The notes under the pieces: model-generated | What the model saw: the letters and a program-made list of their open reading frames with translations, nothing else | Told to the model about the DNA's origin: nothing | The model's database searches: none | Shown: positions 11,863 to 21,460 of the stretch, piece by piece | Numbering within the stretch: the stretch's first letter is position 1 | Layout: each line of letters opens with the position of its first letter | Assembly (NCBI RefSeq): GCF_030068445.1 | Contig: NZ_JAQPOK010000087.1 | Coordinates: 1-49,262 of the forward strand | Source: Roseofilum halophilum BLCC-M91 | GTDB lineage: Bacteria > Cyanobacteriota > Cyanobacteriia > Cyanobacteriales > Desertifilaceae | DNA: 49,262 bases | Direction: 5' to 3' | Translations under genes and position numbers: made by a program

Positions 11863-12573
11863 ATGACTTCTGCATTACCCACCACCTCCAAAGATCGCCA
11901 GATAACCCTGCCTTCTGTTCCGCCTCTGGAAAATGGCGATCGCCTCACTCGTCCAGAATTTGAGCGTCGCTATATCAACATGACAGGCCTAAAAAAAGCG
12001 GAATTGATTGAAGGAGTAGTATACATGGCTTCCCCCCTACGCTTTACCCCCCATGCCGAACCCCATGGTAATGTGATGGGTTGGTTGTGGACATACAAAG
12101 TGGCTACACCGCAAACCCAGATGGGCATTGAGCCAACCGTGCGTTTAGATGTTGACAATGAAGTGCAACCGGATGGGGTGTTGTTTATTCGTCCGGAGTG
12201 TGGGGGACAAGTGCGGTTGAGCGAAGACGGATATTTACAAGACGCACCGGAATTAGTGGTGGAAATTGCTGCGAGTAGTGCGGCGATCGATTTAGGGGAT
12301 AAAAAACGGGCGTATCGGCGTGGTGGTGTACAAGAATATATCGTTTGGCAAGTGTGCGATCGCCGGATTGATTGGTTTACCTTAGACAATGGTGATTATG
12401 TCGCCTTGTCACCCGATGAAGCGGGGGTCATTTCCTCCCCCAGGTTTCCTGGATTGCGATTAGATCTTGAAGCCATGATCCAAGGCAATATGGCCCAAGT
12501 TTTGACCATTTTGCAAGAGGGAATTCAGTCCACAGAACACCAACAGTTTATACAGGAAGTTAGCCCAAACTGA
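11863..12573 (+). CDS. Uma2-family (DUF820) putative restriction-endonuclease-like protein
   Basis: The 236-residue product belongs to the Uma2/DUF820 family, which is greatly expanded in cyanobacteria and has a PD-(D/E)XK nuclease-type fold. Visible family motifs are LIEGVVYMASP (about 47-57), VQPDGVLFIRPE (about 101-112, bearing the PD-type Asp), and APELVVEIAASSAAIDLGDKKRAYRRGGVQEY in part (ELVVEIAASS near 130 and KKRAYRRGGV near 146). The Asp, Glu and Lys positions expected for catalysis seem present. No cellular role is established. A short C-terminal helical tail follows about residue 195. Confidence 0.88.
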   Translation: MTSALPTTSKDRQITLPSVPPLENGDRLTRPEFERRYINMTGLKKAELIEGVVYMASPLRFTPHAEPHGNVMGWLWTYKVATPQTQMGIEPTVRLDVDNEVQPDGVLFIRPECGGQVRLSEDGYLQDAPELVVEIAASSAAIDLGDKKRAYRRGGVQEYIVWQVCDRRIDWFTLDNGDYVALSPDEAGVISSPRFPGLRLDLEAMIQGNMAQVLTILQEGIQSTEHQQFIQEVSPN

Positions 12574-12581
12574 GCGATAAC

Positions 12582-12692
12582 AAGGGAGCAAGATGTTTGT
12601 CCTTTCTGCTCCGCTCAATGGCCATAAAAAGCGGGCAAGATGCCCGCACTCCTAAAACCTTTAATATCAAGGAGTGGGAGCGTCTCGCTCCC
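12582..12692. terminator. Hairpin cluster between convergent Uma2 and rplY genes
   Basis: Two clear hairpins lie between the convergent stop codons: GCGGGC, loop AAGAT, GCCCGC (12631-12647), and GGGAGCG, loop TCT, CGCTCCC (12676-12692). A weaker GGAGCA/TGCTCC pair precedes them. They could end transcription in both directions. T tracts are poor, so the type of terminator is uncertain. Confidence 0.5.
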
Positions 12693-12735
12693 TAGCTCTT
12701 TGATGAGGATTGTTTTTTCGGACTTGATATAAATC

Positions 12736-13329
12736 CTAAACTTCACCCTCTTCTTCCGCCATTTTCCGAGTCACCCTAGAAGCGAGTACGGTTACGACCA
12801 ACTGCTTGGGTTCAGCCATAATTTTGACTCCTTCGGGGATATTCAGATCTTTGACCGCTAAAGATCCCCCAACGGGCAGATCGCTCACATCCACCTCAAT
12901 AGCTTCCGGAATGCGATCGGGAGGGCATTGAACCTGTACTTCACTAATGGGAGAATCGAGTAAACCACCGGATTGTTTTACCCCGATCGCCTCACCCACG
13001 AAGTTTAAACGCACAGCAACTTCCACGCTCTTCTGAGAGGCAATAGAAAAGAAACTCATATGATAGGGAAACCCTTTCCATGGATGGCGCTGCACTTCCC
13101 GTAACAAGGCTTTACCGCTCCAAGAGAGTTCTGGGATATTAACATCGATCAGGGTATTATTAACTACGGCATCTTTCAATAACTGTTGAGCCGTTTTATC
13201 ATCGATGGTTAAAGAAATCGATTCATTGCCCTTATGGCCATATAAATTTGCCGGGATTAATCCAGAACGGCGTAAAGCTCTCGCTTTGCTTCCTGCTTCT
13301 CTTTCGTGACACTCAATAGTAAGTTCCAT
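12736..13329 (-). CDS. rplY: 50S ribosomal protein L25 (general stress protein Ctc type)
   Basis: The 197-residue product is the two-domain (TL5/Ctc) form of ribosomal protein L25. The N-terminal 5S-rRNA-binding domain (about 1-90) contains [16 protein letters not shown] near 17-32 and VQRHPWKG near 79. The C-terminal beta domain (about 95-185) contains the conserved [19 protein letters not shown] region and [11 protein letters not shown]. It starts at an ATG 71 bases after purA on the same strand and is probably co-transcribed with it. Confidence 0.95.
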   Translation of the reverse strand: MELTIECHEREAGSKARALRRSGLIPANLYGHKGNESISLTIDDKTAQQLLKDAVVNNTLIDVNIPELSWSGKALLREVQRHPWKGFPYHMSFFSIASQKSVEVAVRLNFVGEAIGVKQSGGLLDSPISEVQVQCPPDRIPEAIEVDVSDLPVGGSLAVKDLNIPEGVKIMAEPKQLVVTVLASRVTRKMAEEEGEV

Positions 13330-13400
13330 AATCTCTGTTTCAGTGTTTATTTTTACTCAGGTTGAATGGTTGCCATGGCCCCGTCTAGACCAATAAGCAA

Positions 13401-14798
<1,398 letters not shown>

Positions 14799-15653
14799 TT
14801 ATGTCAAGTCTTCCGATCGCTTTTCTGGAACTTCGATCGCCTGCACAAACTCGCGAATCGCCTGTGCCACCCCATCAGGATGGCTGCGAGGCCAATCGGG
14901 ATCGCCTGTAGGTAAGGTTTGCTCTTTCACATTGGGCATTCGTTGGCTATACACTTGGTTAAGCTGGTCAATTTCCGGATAATCGCTATGGCTCGATAGA
15001 CCAGAGAGCAGTAAACTGGGAACCGTCAGATTGGGCAATTCATCCTGCACATATTCTGCTTGAATTTCCTTAGCTCTGCGTAAAAACAGCATCTGACAGG
15101 CAGGGAAAAATCGGAGAAGATGCGATCGCCGCTCCAATAGCGCTTCTATGGGTTTCGCCTTTCCCATCCATCGAGCCACCGGTAACAAAACTTTCAGCAT
15201 CTGCACCCAAACCGATTTCGGCCCCACCAACCAAGACGCTTGTTTCCATCGGTTTTTTAACTCCGGCACATCCACCCCTTCCGGAGCCAATAAAACCAAC
15301 CCCTTCACCTGTTCCGGATGGCATAAAGCATAGCGCGTGGCAATCCATCCCCCCAAGGAATGACCCACCAGATACACCGAATCTAACTTCAGAGCTTGGA
15401 AATATTCCAGTAAACACTCTACCTGTACATTCACTGAATAATGAACATTCGGCCGATCCGACTCCGAAAACCCCAATAAATCTGGAGCAAAACATTGATA
15501 ATCTGTCCCTAAGCGCTCCATCACCTCCACCCATTGTCCCCCCTCATCCCAAGACCCATGTAAACAAATAATTGGCATTCCCCGACCCACTTCTCGCCAA
15601 AACAGCATTCCAGAAGAAAGCTTAATTCGAGAATTCCTGAATAGTAAAGTCAT
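14799..15653 (-). CDS. Alpha/beta-fold hydrolase
   Basis: The 284-residue product (from the ATG at 15653) has the alpha/beta hydrolase layout: the oxyanion-region HG in CLHGSWDEGGQW, DLLGFSESDRP, and the nucleophile elbow VGHSLGG with Ser99. The catalytic acid is probably Asp/Glu in the SGLSSHSDYPE region, and the His is near the RSHPDGVAQAIREF end. The family covers esterases, haloalkane dehalogenases and others, so the substrate cannot be assigned. A TTG at 15674 would add seven residues, but the ATG looks better. It lies 54 bases upstream of purA on the same strand. Confidence 0.85.
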   Translation of the reverse strand: MTLLFRNSRIKLSSGMLFWREVGRGMPIICLHGSWDEGGQWVEVMERLGTDYQCFAPDLLGFSESDRPNVHYSVNVQVECLLEYFQALKLDSVYLVGHSLGGWIATRYALCHPEQVKGLVLLAPEGVDVPELKNRWKQASWLVGPKSVWVQMLKVLLPVARWMGKAKPIEALLERRSHLLRFFPACQMLFLRRAKEIQAEYVQDELPNLTVPSLLLSGLSSHSDYPEIDQLNQVYSQRMPNVKEQTLPTGDPDWPRSHPDGVAQAIREFVQAIEVPEKRSEDLT

Positions 15654-15836
15654 ATTAGTTATTTCTGTCGCCAATTGTCATAATAGTACGCCAGATATCA
15701 ATCAGGTTAATGGTATCCCATCCTAGTTGTGCGCCGATCGCCCCCCAACCCAACAAAGAAAGCGGGTTTGTGCCATTTCGACAACTTACTCGCCCTGCCC
15801 ACCTTACTCACTATTTCTCACGAAAACAATTTGATC

Positions 15837-17141
15837 TTAAATCTCCTCTTCCACCTCTGGAACCGAAACCAAAAGCGCGATCGCTTCCCCGAAGAATAAG
15901 CCTAAAATTGCAAATCCTGCGCCCATGACTAAAATGGTTAACTCGGCACTATTCCATAACGCCATCTGGGGAAAGAACAGGGTAATAATCAACATTACCA
16001 TCCCCGACAAGCTCCCAATCACCAAACTTAACTGTACAGCTATTTTTGCGAAAGTATAAACCTGAAAATGGGTTAACAAATAGGCAATAAACGGAATCCA
16101 AATTGCTGCCACATACGCCGCATAAAACGAAGCAATTAACGTCACAATTTCGCCCCCCTTCAGGGCAATGATCAACGCTAAACTGGCATTAACGAGGGCA
16201 ATCAGCCATCGACTCAGGGGAGACACGGGAAACCAGCCCAAATCTAAAATGGTTTTAGTTTGAATGCGGATAATACTACTGCCAATTCCTAACGCTGGAA
16301 CCACTAAGGAAAGAATAAATAAAAATCCTAAAAGCTGATTTTGACCGCCGCCTATAGTCATTAAAATATAGGGAATCACCTCTTTACCCGTGATATCGGT
16401 TGGTAACAGATCGCTTCTTTGGGCTGCTAAGACTAAAGCGGTGGGTAATAACGCCAACACCATAAACCCCAACCCGGCTAACAATCCTCCTGCATATAAG
16501 GTTGGCATATCTTTGGCTTGGACAACATACTGTTGATATTTCATATCAATCATGACTAAGCTCACCGTGGATAGGGAAACTCCTAACACTTCTCCCCAAC
16601 CCACGTCATTTAAGGAGGGTAAAAATTGGCCGGCAATGGAGGCATATTCTGGTAATCCCTGTAAGGTGAGCAGGGCATAGATTAACGAGCCAATATTGAA
16701 GATTAACAGCGCCTTAAAAACAACCCCAGCTTTTTCAACAGGGAGTAAAGAAATCAATAGGAAAATAAGGGCTAAACTCACCATACTGGGTAAGATGGGC
16801 AAGGATAAAACTTTGAGGATAAACGCCCCGGCAATAATTTGTACGGCATCAATGCCAATTAAGGATAACCAAGACATCAGAGCAATCAAGGTTTTCACCA
16901 AAGAACCGTAGCGATCGCCCAAAACTGTCCAAATCTGATCCACCTGTTGCCAATAAAACCTCGCCAAAGCTAACAGGGTTAAGGTTCCCAGGGCAATACA
17001 CAAGGGATACAAACTGCCCGCAGCTCCTACAGAAAGCGCTTTTTCCGCCGTTCCCAGGACGAAACCTAACCCATAATGGGCTGAGATCAGTAAAGCAGCC
17101 AGAGAAAAAAGGCCCAGATGGCGATCGCTAGATAAATTCAC
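15837..17141 (-). CDS. Multipass permease, probably sodium:solute symporter-like
   Basis: The 434-residue, very hydrophobic protein has about 11-12 predicted membrane helices. The first one carries ISAHYGLGFVLGTAEKAL, a glycine-broken helix reminiscent of the SSS/LeuT-fold transporters. Long hydrophilic loops and extra domains are absent, and the C-terminus ends in VPEVEEEI. Substrate and coupling ion cannot be read from the sequence. The start is a GTG at 17141; nearby ATGs are out of frame. It lies 22 bases past the thioredoxin-TPR gene on the same strand, so the two are probably co-transcribed. Confidence 0.65.
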   Translation of the reverse strand: MNLSSDRHLGLFSLAALLISAHYGLGFVLGTAEKALSVGAAGSLYPLCIALGTLTLLALARFYWQQVDQIWTVLGDRYGSLVKTLIALMSWLSLIGIDAVQIIAGAFILKVLSLPILPSMVSLALIFLLISLLPVEKAGVVFKALLIFNIGSLIYALLTLQGLPEYASIAGQFLPSLNDVGWGEVLGVSLSTVSLVMIDMKYQQYVVQAKDMPTLYAGGLLAGLGFMVLALLPTALVLAAQRSDLLPTDITGKEVIPYILMTIGGGQNQLLGFLFILSLVVPALGIGSSIIRIQTKTILDLGWFPVSPLSRWLIALVNASLALIIALKGGEIVTLIASFYAAYVAAIWIPFIAYLLTHFQVYTFAKIAVQLSLVIGSLSGMVMLIITLFFPQMALWNSAELTILVMGAGFAILGLFFGEAIALLVSVPEVEEEI

Positions 17142-17163
17142 AATCCATACCCATTAACAGCAT

Positions 17164-17982
17164 CTAATACAAAGCCGAAACTAACTTTTTCCGATATTCT
17201 TGAGTCAAAGGATGATGATTACCCAAACAATCAAACAAGGCTAACATCGCCTTACGTCCCGCATCCTGCTGATAGGAGCGGTGCTGCTCGACAAAATGGA
17301 GTAACTGGTCGAGCGCCCCTTGATAGTCCTGCTCTAATACCCGATGACAAGCTCGAACATATTCTCTATCTAATTGAGTTTCCACGGGTAAACTCACTTG
17401 ACGATGAAAATACAATAACCCCTTCATTGCCTGCGCTCTAGCCAAGGATTTTGGATCGTCCTTACCCACGGTCATTAGCATTTTTTCTGCCTGTTTAAAT
17501 TGACCCAATTGGGTCAGAAACTCAGCCGCAACTAAGACCACTCTAGGGTCTTGAGGATAGGTTTCAAACAACCGATCTAAAACAGATTTTACTTGGGGAT
17601 ACTCCTTTTCGGCAATTAATGCCTTAATCGTGTCTAAATCTCGTTCTAAGGAAGATTGTAGATTAAATTTAGATAGCATTTCCCGAATTTTTGCTTCCGG
17701 TAAAGCTCCGACAAAACCAGGAATTATCTCTCCCTGATGAACCACGCGAATATCGGGAACTCCTTCCACATGGTAGCGATTTGCTAACTCTGGATTTTGA
17801 TCGATATCCACCTTCGCTAACGTAATCCCATATTCAACTGCCAGCTTCTCTAAAATGGGCTTAATCATTTGACAAGGGCCACACCAGGTAGCAAAAAAAT
17901 CCAGTAATACCGGTTGTTGATAAGATGGCTCTAAGACTTCTGGGGCAAAATTTGCAGCATTAATCACAATAGCGTGTTCCAT
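17164..17982 (-). CDS. Thioredoxin-TPR protein, CnoX/YbbN-like
   Basis: The 272-residue product has an N-terminal thioredoxin domain (about 1-108) with an intact redox site WCGPC (Cys34, Cys37), the cis-Pro motif VEGVPDIRV near 75, and a C-terminal TPR-like helical region (about 115-272). This is the CnoX/YbbN architecture. In E. coli that protein guards GroEL clients from over-oxidation and lacks the full CxxC, whereas this one keeps both cysteines. It starts at an ATG with GGAG nine bases upstream. It diverges from a small membrane-protein gene, with a perfect inverted repeat between them. Confidence 0.85.
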   Translation of the reverse strand: MEHAIVINAANFAPEVLEPSYQQPVLLDFFATWCGPCQMIKPILEKLAVEYGITLAKVDIDQNPELANRYHVEGVPDIRVVHQGEIIPGFVGALPEAKIREMLSKFNLQSSLERDLDTIKALIAEKEYPQVKSVLDRLFETYPQDPRVVLVAAEFLTQLGQFKQAEKMLMTVGKDDPKSLARAQAMKGLLYFHRQVSLPVETQLDREYVRACHRVLEQDYQGALDQLLHFVEQHRSYQQDAGRKAMLALFDCLGNHHPLTQEYRKKLVSALY

Positions 17983-18080
17983 GGGTTTCTTCTCCTCGAT
18001 CGTCGGTCATCATGTCAGTTCCTGTCTATCTCTTCAACAGTGACTGAAGTTCCCTAAAATTGCCCTTCTCGTGCAAGGCC

Positions 18081-18106
18081 GTTGTATTCTAGCAAAACAA
18101 TACAAC
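18081..18106. promoter_or_regulatory. Perfect 8-bp inverted repeat in a divergent promoter region
   Basis: GTTGTATT, a 10-nt spacer and AATACAAC lie between the divergent thioredoxin-TPR gene and the small membrane-protein gene. The symmetry and position suggest an operator. I cannot name a regulator. Confidence 0.4.
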
Positions 18107-18184
18107 AGTGCATACATCGTTCCCCCTCGCCCTTCTACAAGAAACGTTATCCTAATAGAGTTGCCGTTTGCAGAGGATGAAACA

Positions 18185-18493
18185 ATGGATTCTGAAAACT
18201 CCCGCGATACCACTCGCCGTTTGCGAGAACTTGAAGAACAACTCAATCGTTCCTATGACACCACCTTTAGTTCTGGGTCGGTTAAAGGGCTATTGACAAA
18301 AGTCCAAAATTGGTATCAAGGCCTATCGAATACGGGCAAACTGGTCGTTGCTGGAGTGGCGGTGGTGATTGGCTTTGGTTTTCTCAATCTGTTCCTGCGT
18401 TTGGTCACGACCCTAATTACCTTAGCGGTTTTGGGGGGAGCTTTATATTTAGGTTACAAATTCTTAATTGAGTCTGACCCCTCCCAAAATTAG
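18185..18493 (+). CDS. Small hypothetical membrane protein
   Basis: The 102-residue product has a hydrophilic, charged N-terminus (TTRRLRELEEQLNRSYD) that may form a short coiled coil. A long hydrophobic region from about residue 52 to 96 is enough for two membrane helices (KLVVAGVAVVIGFGFLNLFL and TLITLAVLGGALYLGYKFLI). The ATG at 18185 is preferred over upstream in-frame codons because AGAGGA lies about eight bases before it and the protein then begins with a plausible soluble head. I do not recognise a family with confidence. Conserved cyanobacterial proteins of this size and layout are usually of unknown function. Confidence 0.7.
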   Translation: MDSENSRDTTRRLRELEEQLNRSYDTTFSSGSVKGLLTKVQNWYQGLSNTGKLVVAGVAVVIGFGFLNLFLRLVTTLITLAVLGGALYLGYKFLIESDPSQN

Positions 18494-18606
18494 GTTAAAG
18501 TTCAAAAAGCTTTGTCTAGGGGAAGACAGACCGCAGGGGATACATTTAGGTCTTTCCCTGGTACAAACATCCTTTTAGAGTGATTCCCAGTTCAAGACTC
18601 GACCCT

Positions 18607-20715
18607 ATGGCAAGTTCAACGGCCCCAAAAGAGAGTAATCCAAATCCCTCGTTCAAACTCCGTCGTCCTCCTTTATCCTTACGGCGGTTTAGTGCTTGGG
18701 TGGTGGAAGTGTCTATGGTGGTCGTCAGTGCAGCCGTTCCCTATGGTTTGGGGGACTATGCCCAAGATCGAGGGACTCAAACCCCAGTCCCTCTCAATGG
18801 GATGGTGGCTACGGGCCAAGAGGCGATCGCCAAAACCCTAGCTCTACAAATGAGCGATCGCCAAAACTCGGTTTCTCCCCTCACCAACCTGCTGTGGTCA
18901 GTGGCCTTGATTGCTCCGGTGGCTGTAGCTGGGTGGCAACTCTATCTTCTGGGAACCACCGGCCAAACCTCCCCAAAACGTTGGTTAGGGGTGCGCGTCA
19001 TTTCCTTTAATGGTGGCGTTCCTGGCTTGGGCCGGGCCTTTGTTCGGGAGGCGATCGGGCGTTGGGGCCTGCCCATCGGCGTGGCCTATGCCATTTGGCG
19101 CTATAGCGGCGCTTTTCCCCAACTGGCCATTTTACTGGGCCTATCGGGTTTAATGCTCACGGTGGAAGTGTTTAGCGGCCTCTTTGACCGCTATTATCGT
19201 GCCTTCCATGACCGCATTGCGGGCACTTATCCCATCTCCGAACCCCTAACCCTCACCGATGCCAACCCCGGAGAAGACCCCCCCGGCGCTTTGGCCGTGA
19301 CCCCGAAAACGGGGAAAGACGAACCGAGTTTATGGGCTTGGATGCAAACCCATCCCGGTATTACCCTGGTGACGGCCATTGGTTTAGGCTTGGGTTCGGT
19401 ACTGGTGACGTTTGTGGGAACCCAAATTTTCATTCAGTCCCAAACCACTGTCCGGGAAGGAGATGCCCAGGATAATCAACTGTTTTTAGAGTTGGTGCAA
19501 AATCTCGATCGCTCGGTGGCTAAGTCCGACCAGAAACAGGCGATTTTAGCCTTGGGAACCCTCGAAGACCCCAAAGCCTATCAATTTTTGGTCGATTTAT
19601 TAGTCCAAGAAACTGACCCTGGTTTAGTAGAGACCATTCAACAGGCCCTGTTTAGCATGGGGCCGGACGCTCTCCCCTATTTGCAACGGGCTAATCTCGC
19701 TCTGCAAAAGGATATGCAAACCTTGAGTCCGGGGAGCAACCAAACTCAACAGAATATTATTCGCTTGCGCCTGCGAGCTACAAAACAGGCGATGGTCAAA
19801 ATTCTCACGATCGATCGCCAACAACCAGAGAACTTATCTTTAGCGCAAGTGGATTTAGGCAAAACCTCTGCCCCGGTTGCTTTTGTCGCTGTGATGGACA
19901 AAACTGACTTGTCCGGGATTAATTTCCGAGGCGCGATTTTATCCCAAGCCAGCTTGAAATGGAGTCGATTTTATGGGGCAGGGGGCGATCGCCGCTTGGG
20001 TACATTTGATGACCTGATTGCGGATTTGAGTGGTGCGGACTTAAAAGAAGCGGATTTAACGGGCGCACTGTTATCTAATGTCGCTATTCGCCGCACCAAC
20101 TTAATTCGCGCCATCTTGAACAAAGCCAACTTAAATGAAGCCCGACTCACTGGCTCAAATTTCAGTAGCGCCCAACTAGCAGGCGCTACGCTGCAATCTG
20201 CTTTCCTAGAAACGGCCAGCTTTACGGGAGCCGACTTAAATGATACGAACTTCGCCTTTGCCAACTTACAAGGTTCGCGCTTGGGACAAGTTCAAGCTAT
20301 CTCCAGTCAATTTAAGTTTGCTAATCTCACGGAAACGACCTGGGAAAATGCCAATTTATCTCAAGCGAATTTTAACAATGCCCAGTTAAAATCAGCCGAT
20401 TTTACCCAAAGTCAATTAACGGGTGCAAACTTCAGTAATGCCCAACTCCAAAATGCTAACTTTACGGGCGCATTTCTAGTGAATACTGATTTTCAAGGGG
20501 CACAGTTAGCTGGAGCCAATTTTGAAGGAGCTGTTTTTGAATCGGTGGTTAAACCGGTTACAAAAGATGAATTTGTGGAAAAACAATCTCCCGTAACTTC
20601 CCCGAAAGGCTTTGCAGGAGTTGATTTTAGTGAGGCGCAAAATTTAGATCCAAAACAACTGACTTATCTGTGTTCCCAAGGGGCAATTCACCCGAACTGT
20701 TCTATGGAGAATTGA
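18607..20715 (+). CDS. RDD membrane domain fused to pentapeptide repeats
   Basis: The 702-residue product (from the ATG; a GTG at 18580 would add nine) starts with an RDD-type membrane domain at about residues 20-210. That domain has several hydrophobic helices, LRRFSAWVVE as its opening Arg motif, and GQTSPKRWLGVRV in its middle. A further membrane helix follows (about 250-275, PGITLVTAIGLGLGSVLVTF), then a HEAT-like stretch (ILALGTLEDPKAYQFLVDLL, about 315-340). From about 430 to 645 runs a pentapeptide-repeat domain with A(D/N)Lxx units such as ADLSGADLKEADLTGALLS, forming a right-handed quadrilateral helix. It is probably membrane-anchored with the beta-helix as an interaction platform. 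Function is unknown. Confidence 0.85.
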   Translation: MASSTAPKESNPNPSFKLRRPPLSLRRFSAWVVEVSMVVVSAAVPYGLGDYAQDRGTQTPVPLNGMVATGQEAIAKTLALQMSDRQNSVSPLTNLLWSVALIAPVAVAGWQLYLLGTTGQTSPKRWLGVRVISFNGGVPGLGRAFVREAIGRWGLPIGVAYAIWRYSGAFPQLAILLGLSGLMLTVEVFSGLFDRYYRAFHDRIAGTYPISEPLTLTDANPGEDPPGALAVTPKTGKDEPSLWAWMQTHPGITLVTAIGLGLGSVLVTFVGTQIFIQSQTTVREGDAQDNQLFLELVQNLDRSVAKSDQKQAILALGTLEDPKAYQFLVDLLVQETDPGLVETIQQALFSMGPDALPYLQRANLALQKDMQTLSPGSNQTQQNIIRLRLRATKQAMVKILTIDRQQPENLSLAQVDLGKTSAPVAFVAVMDKTDLSGINFRGAILSQASLKWSRFYGAGGDRRLGTFDDLIADLSGADLKEADLTGALLSNVAIRRTNLIRAILNKANLNEARLTGSNFSSAQLAGATLQSAFLETASFTGADLNDTNFAFANLQGSRLGQVQAISSQFKFANLTETTWENANLSQANFNNAQLKSADFTQSQLTGANFSNAQLQNANFTGAFLVNTDFQGAQLAGANFEGAVFESVVKPVTKDEFVEKQSPVTSPKGFAGVDFSEAQNLDPKQLTYLCSQGAIHPNCSMEN

Positions 20716-20743
20716 ACGGGTATTCACTGTTAGAGTAGGGTGG

Positions 20744-20776
20744 CCTTAGAATCCCCCCTGTAAAATTCCTCTAAGG
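20744..20776. terminator. Possible bidirectional hairpin between convergent genes
   Basis: CCTTAGA (20744-20750) and TCTAAGG (20770-20776) can form a 7-bp stem with a 19-nt loop between the convergent RDD-pentapeptide and lipase-like genes. The loop is long and there is no T tract, so this is tentative. Confidence 0.3.
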
Positions 20777-20790
20777 CGAAGCGCGATACA

Positions 20791-21384
20791 TTACAGTTCA
20801 TCCATCAGCGCTTTTTCGACCGTAACCAAGGTACTCATACTGCGTACCATCATCGCATGGGGAAAAACACAGAGTTTAACATTAGTTCCCACCGGCATTT
20901 CGGAACTTTGGGCCGGAACAATGACAAAATCGTAGGGAGTCCAAAGAGAACTAAATTTCACCTTCTCTAACTGCCATACATCCTGATTTAAATCGGCTAA
21001 AAAGTCACTCCCCGGACGCATTTGTACAGTGCCAATAAAGGGCAATAAATAGGCCATATACGTTCCATGATGGGGGGAAGCAATGGTAATAAACCGTTGA
21101 ATCTTCTCCAGTCCGCCTAAGCGCTGCACATAATAACGACTGACTAAGCCACCCATGCTCAAGCCGATTAAATCAATGGGTTGATCGGGGGCAAAGTTTT
21201 GATCGACATAGGTTTTAATTTGTTGAGCCAGTCGATCTAATCCCACAACCGAGGTATTGGGAACGACATCAAATCGATGCACGTCCCATCCGCGCTCTTT
21301 GAGGTATTTCACCATGCGGTTAAATACATAGGCTTTGCGAAAAATGCCATGAATTAAGACCACAGGATTACGAGATTCTGACAT
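20791..21384 (-). CDS. Lipase/esterase-like alpha/beta hydrolase
   Basis: The 197-residue product (from the ATG at 21384; a TTG at 21420 would add 12) resembles small bacterial lipases and PGAP1-like hydrolases. VVLIHGIFRKAYVFNRM supplies the oxyanion HG, DLIGLSMGGLVSRYY carries the GxSxG nucleophile elbow, and ITIASPHHGTYMA is the typical lipase segment after it. FPHAMMVRS, near the C-terminus, supplies the likely catalytic His. No signal peptide is evident, so it is probably cytoplasmic. The substrate is unknown. It lies downstream of the DUF255 gene on the same strand, with a palindromic repeat between. Confidence 0.85.
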   Translation of the reverse strand: MSESRNPVVLIHGIFRKAYVFNRMVKYLKERGWDVHRFDVVPNTSVVGLDRLAQQIKTYVDQNFAPDQPIDLIGLSMGGLVSRYYVQRLGGLEKIQRFITIASPHHGTYMAYLLPFIGTVQMRPGSDFLADLNQDVWQLEKVKFSSLWTPYDFVIVPAQSSEMPVGTNVKLCVFPHAMMVRSMSTLVTVEKALMDEL

Positions 21385-21424
21385 AGATGGTTTTTCAATA
21401 ATTGATAAAGTTTTAGTCAATTGG

Positions 21425-21449
21425 TAGGGTGGGCACTGCCCACCTTACT
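21425..21449. repeat. Interspersed palindrome GTAGGGTGGGC/GCCCACCTTAC
   Basis: GGTGGGC, loop ACT, GCCCACC (21428-21444) is flanked by GTAG and TTAC, giving an almost perfect 25-bp palindrome. From general knowledge, very similar GTAGGGTGGGCA-type palindromes are scattered between genes in many cyanobacteria. A half copy (CCTGCCCACCTTACTCA) occurs near 15795-15811, which supports a dispersed repeat. Confidence 0.6.
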
Positions 21450-21460
21450 TTCTTTCCCGA

